Part shown: positions 61,058 through 64,000 of the stretch, in pieces | Numbering within the stretch: position 1 is the first letter of the stretch | How the letters are laid out: every line of letters begins with the position of its first letter | NCBI GenBank assembly: GCA_047631555.1 | Contig: JBLHZY010000001.1 | Coordinates: 806,001 to 870,000 of the forward strand | Length of the DNA stretch: 64,000 bases | Source: JBLHZY01 sp047631555 | GTDB taxonomy: Bacteria; Pseudomonadota; Alphaproteobacteria; Rhodobacterales; Rhodobacteraceae | Direction: 5' to 3' | The notes under the pieces: generated by a model | Told to the model about the DNA's origin: nothing | The model's database searches: none | Seen by the model: only the letters and a program-made list of their open reading frames with translations | Translations under genes and position numbers: made by a program

Positions 61058-61467
61058 GCCGCAGCAGCCGCCGCCGTTTCACGAATACGCACAATCATCG
61101 CGCGCAGCCCGTTTGAGCGCTGCGCCGAAAGATGATCCGATAGGCCAAGGCGCGCCAGTTCCGCCTGCGCATCAATCGCCGCCACATCTTTCAAACTTTG
61201 CCCTGCATAAAGCGCATGCAAAATCGCGATCAGCCCCTGCACGATCATCGCGTCGCTCTCGCCGGCAAAATCATATGTATCGCCCTCAATGCGCGGGTAC
61301 AGCCAGACCTGACTTGCGCAGCCATCAACCTTGGTCGCGGGCACTTTGAGCGCCTCCTCAAGCGGGGGCAGCGCCTTGCCAAGCTCGATCACATGGCGAT
61401 AGCGATCCTCCCAATCGTCGAGAAAATCAAAGGTTTCGGCAATGTCTTCAAAGGCAGCACTGGCCAT
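61054..61467 (-). CDS. sufE: SufE-family cysteine-desulfurase activator
   Basis: 137 aa. It accepts persulfide sulfur from SufS for iron-sulfur cluster building; active cysteine C50 in 'VDGCASQVW'. 'YRHVIELGKALPPL' and the C-terminal 'RSNGLRAMIVRIRE' are conserved. Start ATG 61467 behind GAAGGA. No suf genes adjoin it. Confidence 0.93.
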   Translation of the reverse strand: MASAAFEDIAETFDFLDDWEDRYRHVIELGKALPPLEEALKVPATKVDGCASQVWLYPRIEGDTYDFAGESDAMIVQGLIAILHALYAGQSLKDVAAIDAQAELARLGLSDHLSAQRSNGLRAMIVRIRETAAAAAA

Positions 61468-61638
61468 CACAATTCCTTCAGGGCGCGGATCATTTTGCCC
61501 AATTGATTTAAGCCGATGGCGCGCAAAGGTCCAGAGTTGCCCGCGCGCGCAAAAATCACCGGCGGCGCGCTTGCCAAACTGGCTTTTCAAGGCGTCACAT
61601 TTGCGTTAGGCCTTGAACAGGGTATTTCAGGGGGCGGC

Positions 61639-62112
61639 ATGACATCGCGGATCATCCTAATCGTTACGGTTTTTGCGCTGGTTACTGGCTGTGCGCGCGT
61701 CTCGGAATCGCGGTTTAACCCGCTCAATTGGTTTGGACGCGGTGAGAGAGCGGCTTTTGATGGCTCGTCCTCGCTTTTGCCCCGCGGCTATGGCGCCGAG
61801 GATGCGCGCCCCTATGTCGCCGCGGTTTCCGAGCTGAAAATCGAAAAGCTTTATGACGGCGCGATCCTGCGGGTGCGTGGTCTCACCCCTGTCCTTGGCT
61901 ATTGGGATGCAGAGCTGATCAAAGCGCCTGAAAGCGACGAGGGCACATTGGCGTTTCAATTCCGCATGCGCCCGCCGCTGGAGACCGAGATTGTCGGAAC
62001 GAAACTGCAACGCGAAGTGGATGTGGCGGTGAAACTGTCTGCGCAGGATCTGGCCGGGATCAAACGGATCACCGTGCGCTCAGCCTCCAACACGCTTTCA
62101 ACGCGCCGTTAA
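61639..62112 (+). CDS. predicted lipoprotein of unknown function
   Basis: 157 aa. Signal peptide with lipobox 'LVTGC' (Cys about residue 18), so it should be lipid-anchored on the periplasmic side. The rest is a soluble, beta-rich-looking domain with no recognised family. I chose ATG 61639 because the signal sequence starts there behind a G-rich site; the frame is open further upstream without support. Confidence 0.78.
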   Translation: MTSRIILIVTVFALVTGCARVSESRFNPLNWFGRGERAAFDGSSSLLPRGYGAEDARPYVAAVSELKIEKLYDGAILRVRGLTPVLGYWDAELIKAPESDEGTLAFQFRMRPPLETEIVGTKLQREVDVAVKLSAQDLAGIKRITVRSASNTLSTRR

Positions 62113-62161
62113 AGCGCGCCAAATTTCTCTTTGGTTTGAATGAGTTAACGCGTTTGCGCGA

Positions 62162-63319
62162 TTAGGTTTCGAATATCTCGACGTTCTGGCCTTTGACCGC
62201 GAGGCCAATTTCGCCCGCACAAAGCCGCAGCGCATCGTCGCCAAACACTTCCGCGCGCCAGCCATTAAGCGCCGCCACTTCGCGCCGCCCCCCCGCGATC
62301 AGATCAAGATCAGCGGCCGTCGCGATCAGCTTTTGCGCAACCCCCGCGCCTTCGGACTTCGCCTTGAGCAACACGCGCAACATATCGGCAATCGCCGGGT
62401 TCACTTGCAGCTTATCGCGGCTCATATCTGGCTTTGGCTGATCCTCGGGCGCGTATTTGGCCGCCTTAGCGATACCTTCCAAAATCCCGGCGGCAATATC
62501 GCCTTTGCGCGCTTCACGAAGGAGCAGACGCGAGCGCGACAGGTCTTGTTCGTTTTGCGGCTTGGTCGAGGCCAATTCGAGCAATGCGTCGTCCTTATAG
62601 ACCCGCGAGCGCGGCACGTTGCGCGCTTGGGCATATGTCTCGCGAAATTTGGCGAGCTCTTTGACGGCGGCAAGGAATTTGCCGGAATTCGTGCGGGTTT
62701 TGACCCGGCGCCAAGCGTCCTCGGGATCAATCACATAAGTGGCGGGCGAGGTGAGAATTTGCATCTCTTCCTCAACCCATTTTTGCCGCTTGGAGCGGGT
62801 CAAATCATGGGCCAGATGCTCATAAACCACCCGAAGATGCGTAACATCAGCAAGCGCGTATGTTTGCTGTGCATCCGTGAGCGGGCGGCGCGACCAATCG
62901 GTAAATCTGGACGTCTTATCAACGGCTTCGCGCGCGATGCGGCGCACCAATGTCTCATAGCCGACCTGTTCGCCAAAGCCGCAGACCATGGCCGCAACTT
63001 GCGTGTCAAACAGCGGCTTGGGGATCACCCCGCCCTCGATATAAAAGATCTCCAAATCTTGGCGCGCGGCGTGGAAAACCTTGACCGTGGCTTCATGGCG
63101 AAACAGATCATAGAGCGGCTCGAGCGAGAGCCCATCGACCAGCGGATCGACCAGTACAGCATCCTCTTCAGCCTCCCCCGGAAGCGCCAACTGAACGAGG
63201 CAAAGTTTGGCATAATAGGTGCGTTCGCGCAGGAATTCGGTGTCGACGGTGACATAGGCGCGGGCCTTTGCCCGGGTGCAGAATTCGGCCAGCTGTTCAG
63301 TCGTTGTGATGGTGATCAT
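62162..63319 (-). CDS. rnd: ribonuclease D
   Basis: 385 aa 3'-5' exoribonuclease for tRNA and structured RNA ends. DEDD-y catalytic motifs: 'TVDTEFLRE', 'FHAARQDLEIF', 'QQTYALADVTHL'. A C-terminal HRDC region follows ('KFRETYAQARNVPRSRVYKDDAL'). Start ATG 63319. It is separated from purN by a spacer with an intergenic repeat and a hairpin array. Confidence 0.95.
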   Translation of the reverse strand: MITITTTEQLAEFCTRAKARAYVTVDTEFLRERTYYAKLCLVQLALPGEAEEDAVLVDPLVDGLSLEPLYDLFRHEATVKVFHAARQDLEIFYIEGGVIPKPLFDTQVAAMVCGFGEQVGYETLVRRIAREAVDKTSRFTDWSRRPLTDAQQTYALADVTHLRVVYEHLAHDLTRSKRQKWVEEEMQILTSPATYVIDPEDAWRRVKTRTNSGKFLAAVKELAKFRETYAQARNVPRSRVYKDDALLELASTKPQNEQDLSRSRLLLREARKGDIAAGILEGIAKAAKYAPEDQPKPDMSRDKLQVNPAIADMLRVLLKAKSEGAGVAQKLIATAADLDLIAGGRREVAALNGWRAEVFGDDALRLCAGEIGLAVKGQNVEIFET

Positions 63320-63420
63320 AGGTGCCTGCTTGTTGCGCTTTTGCGTTTGTATTCGTTGATAGGGATTTTTGCAGGCAATGGGAAGGGATGGCGGGCGTTT
63401 GGGAGATTTGGCCAGCTTTG

Positions 63421-63457
63421 GGAGCCTCCGGCGGGGATATTTGCATAACTGTGAAAT
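63421..63457 (+). repeat. Rhodobacteraceae intergenic repeat, copy 4
   Basis: GGAGCCTCCGGCGGGGATAT then TTGCATAACTGTGAAAT. It differs from copy 3 (42279) by one base in the tail. Confidence 0.85.
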
Positions 63458-63626
63458 GGGGGGTCTGGGGGCCGCAGGGCGGGGTTTTGTTTGGATGGTT
63501 TTGAGGCGAGATGTGTTGGCGCGGACAAATCGGCGCGGTTAAGAGTTTGGACCGGAGTGAATTTTTGGGGGAGGCTGATTGCGGTCTTTCGGCCAGCATT
63601 CGCGATTTTTTGGGAGCCCAATTTCC

Positions 63627-63785
63627 GCGATCTTACAGAGTTCTATTTGGCGATCTTACCGATCACTGTATTTGCGATCTTATCGAGATTTATTTTTGCG
63701 AACTTACTGATCACTATATTTGCGAACTTATAGATCACTATTTTTGCGAACTTATAGTTCACTATTTTTGCGAACTTATAGTTCG
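63627..63785 (-). repeat. 24-bp tandem array of small hairpins at the end of purN
   Basis: Units begin with GCGA(A/T)CTTA at 63627, 63650, 63674, 63698, 63722, 63746 and 63770. The spacing is 23, 24, 24, 24, 24, 24. On the minus strand a unit reads GTGAACTATAAGTTCGCAAA plus AATA and contains the palindrome GAACTATAAGTTC. Older units have paired changes that keep a palindrome (GATC-N5-GATC at 63652-63664; ATCT-N5-AGAT at 63677-63689). The first unit on that strand contains the purN stop codon. The array is AT-rich in a GC-rich genome. No CRISPR-like spacers. Confidence 0.88.
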
Positions 63786-64000
63786 ACGCGGGTGCGGTCA
63801 TTCACTGCAAAGCGGCGCAGAACGGCTGGGTATAGCGCGTGCTCGAGGGGGAGGATTTTTGCCGCGAGCGTTTCGGCCGTATCTTCGGGCGCGATTTTGA
63901 TTTTGGCTTGGCCGAGGATCGGGCCGCCGTCTAGCTCGGCTGTAACCTCATGCACGGTGCAGCCCGCATGGCTTTCGCCCGCTTCAATGGCGCGGGCATG
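63776..64000 (-). CDS. purN: phosphoribosylglycinamide formyltransferase, C-terminal part
   Basis: The last 74 codons of purN, cut by the window edge. 'GCTVHEVTAELDGGPILGQA' is the family's C-terminal signature (Asp of the active site in 'ELDGGPI'), followed by 'LEHALYPAVLRRFA'. It adds formyl from 10-formyl-THF to GAR in purine synthesis. The stop TAA (63776-63778) lies inside the first unit of the tandem array. Confidence 0.92.
   Translation of the reverse strand, partial: HARAIEAGESHAGCTVHEVTAELDGGPILGQAKIKIAPEDTAETLAAKILPLEHALYPAVLRRFAVNDRTRVEL

Noticed and set aside
62333..63448. 371-codon plus-strand frame
   Set aside because: Antisense to rnd, whose DEDD motifs are intact.
63627..63785. 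CRISPR array
   Set aside because: Units are contiguous with no unique spacers and no cas genes are in the window.
63511..63900. Frame with octapeptide repeats of the CELIDHYF type
   Set aside because: The repeats are the 24-bp hairpin array read in one frame; the frame overlaps purN antisense and lacks a start signal.

Overview
The window is high-GC, densely packed chromosomal DNA of an alphaproteobacterium. It most likely belongs to the Rhodobacteraceae (Roseobacter group). The signs are the gene complement: an F1-ATPase zeta inhibitor, a DctB/DctD pair, cbiD/cobK/cobA/cobB, a split B12-dependent methionine synthase of the kind known from Phaeobacter, and copies of the 'GCCTCCGGCGGGGATATTT' intergenic repeat common in this family. 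I see no rRNA, CRISPR array, insertion sequence or integrase. There is one tRNA, tRNA-Gly(CCC).

Layout. 1-6.1 kb: a peptide-type ABC importer (partial binding protein, two permeases, a double ATPase) leading into allophanate hydrolase. 6.2-9.1 kb: divergent copA and a copZ-like chaperone, each with a CueR-type 19-bp-spacer promoter. 9.3-12.6 kb: a lower-GC secreted protein and a GGDEF/EAL protein. 12.8-18.9 kb: nitronate monooxygenase-like enzyme, acyl-CoA ligase, AbrB-family membrane protein, rlmE, Ppx/GppA. 19.3-23.7 kb: the first methyl-transfer locus (virulence-factor family protein, MetF-like reductase, pterin-binding methyltransferase, RamA-like corrinoid activator). 23.8-24.9 kb: tRNA-Gly carrying a 1,075-bp low-GC element bounded by 19-bp direct repeats. 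Its only gene encodes a protein resembling the proteasome/HslV Ntn-hydrolase fold. 25-30.9 kb: SCP2 protein, zwf-pgl-pgi operon, a radical SAM protein and an HNH nuclease. 31.2-38.3 kb: small membrane protein, esterase, DNA glycosylase, cobK-cbiD, cobA-cobB and an MFS carrier. 38.3-42.2 kb: P450 coupled to a membrane hydrolase, ccdA, TusA family. 42.5-49 kb: rne, dctD, dctB. 49.2-54 kb: purQ, then an alcohol dehydrogenase, a stop-interrupted clbS-like gene and a MerR-controlled metal operon lying between purQ and purS-purC. 54.2-61.5 kb: zeta inhibitor, MprF-like protein and the second methyl-transfer locus (homocysteine methyltransferase, radical SAM, corrinoid protein, DUF1638), then sufE. 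61.6-64 kb: lipoprotein, rnd, and the 3' end of purN followed by a 24-bp tandem hairpin array.

How the genes work together. The two methyl-transfer loci, about 33 kb apart, together supply the pterin-binding, homocysteine-methyltransferase, B12-binding and reactivation functions of MetH as separate proteins. A MetF-like enzyme and part of the cobalamin pathway lie in the same window. The most unusual structures are the single-gene tRNA-Gly element, the purN hairpin array, and the MerR-controlled operon with an unusual MerF-like membrane protein.
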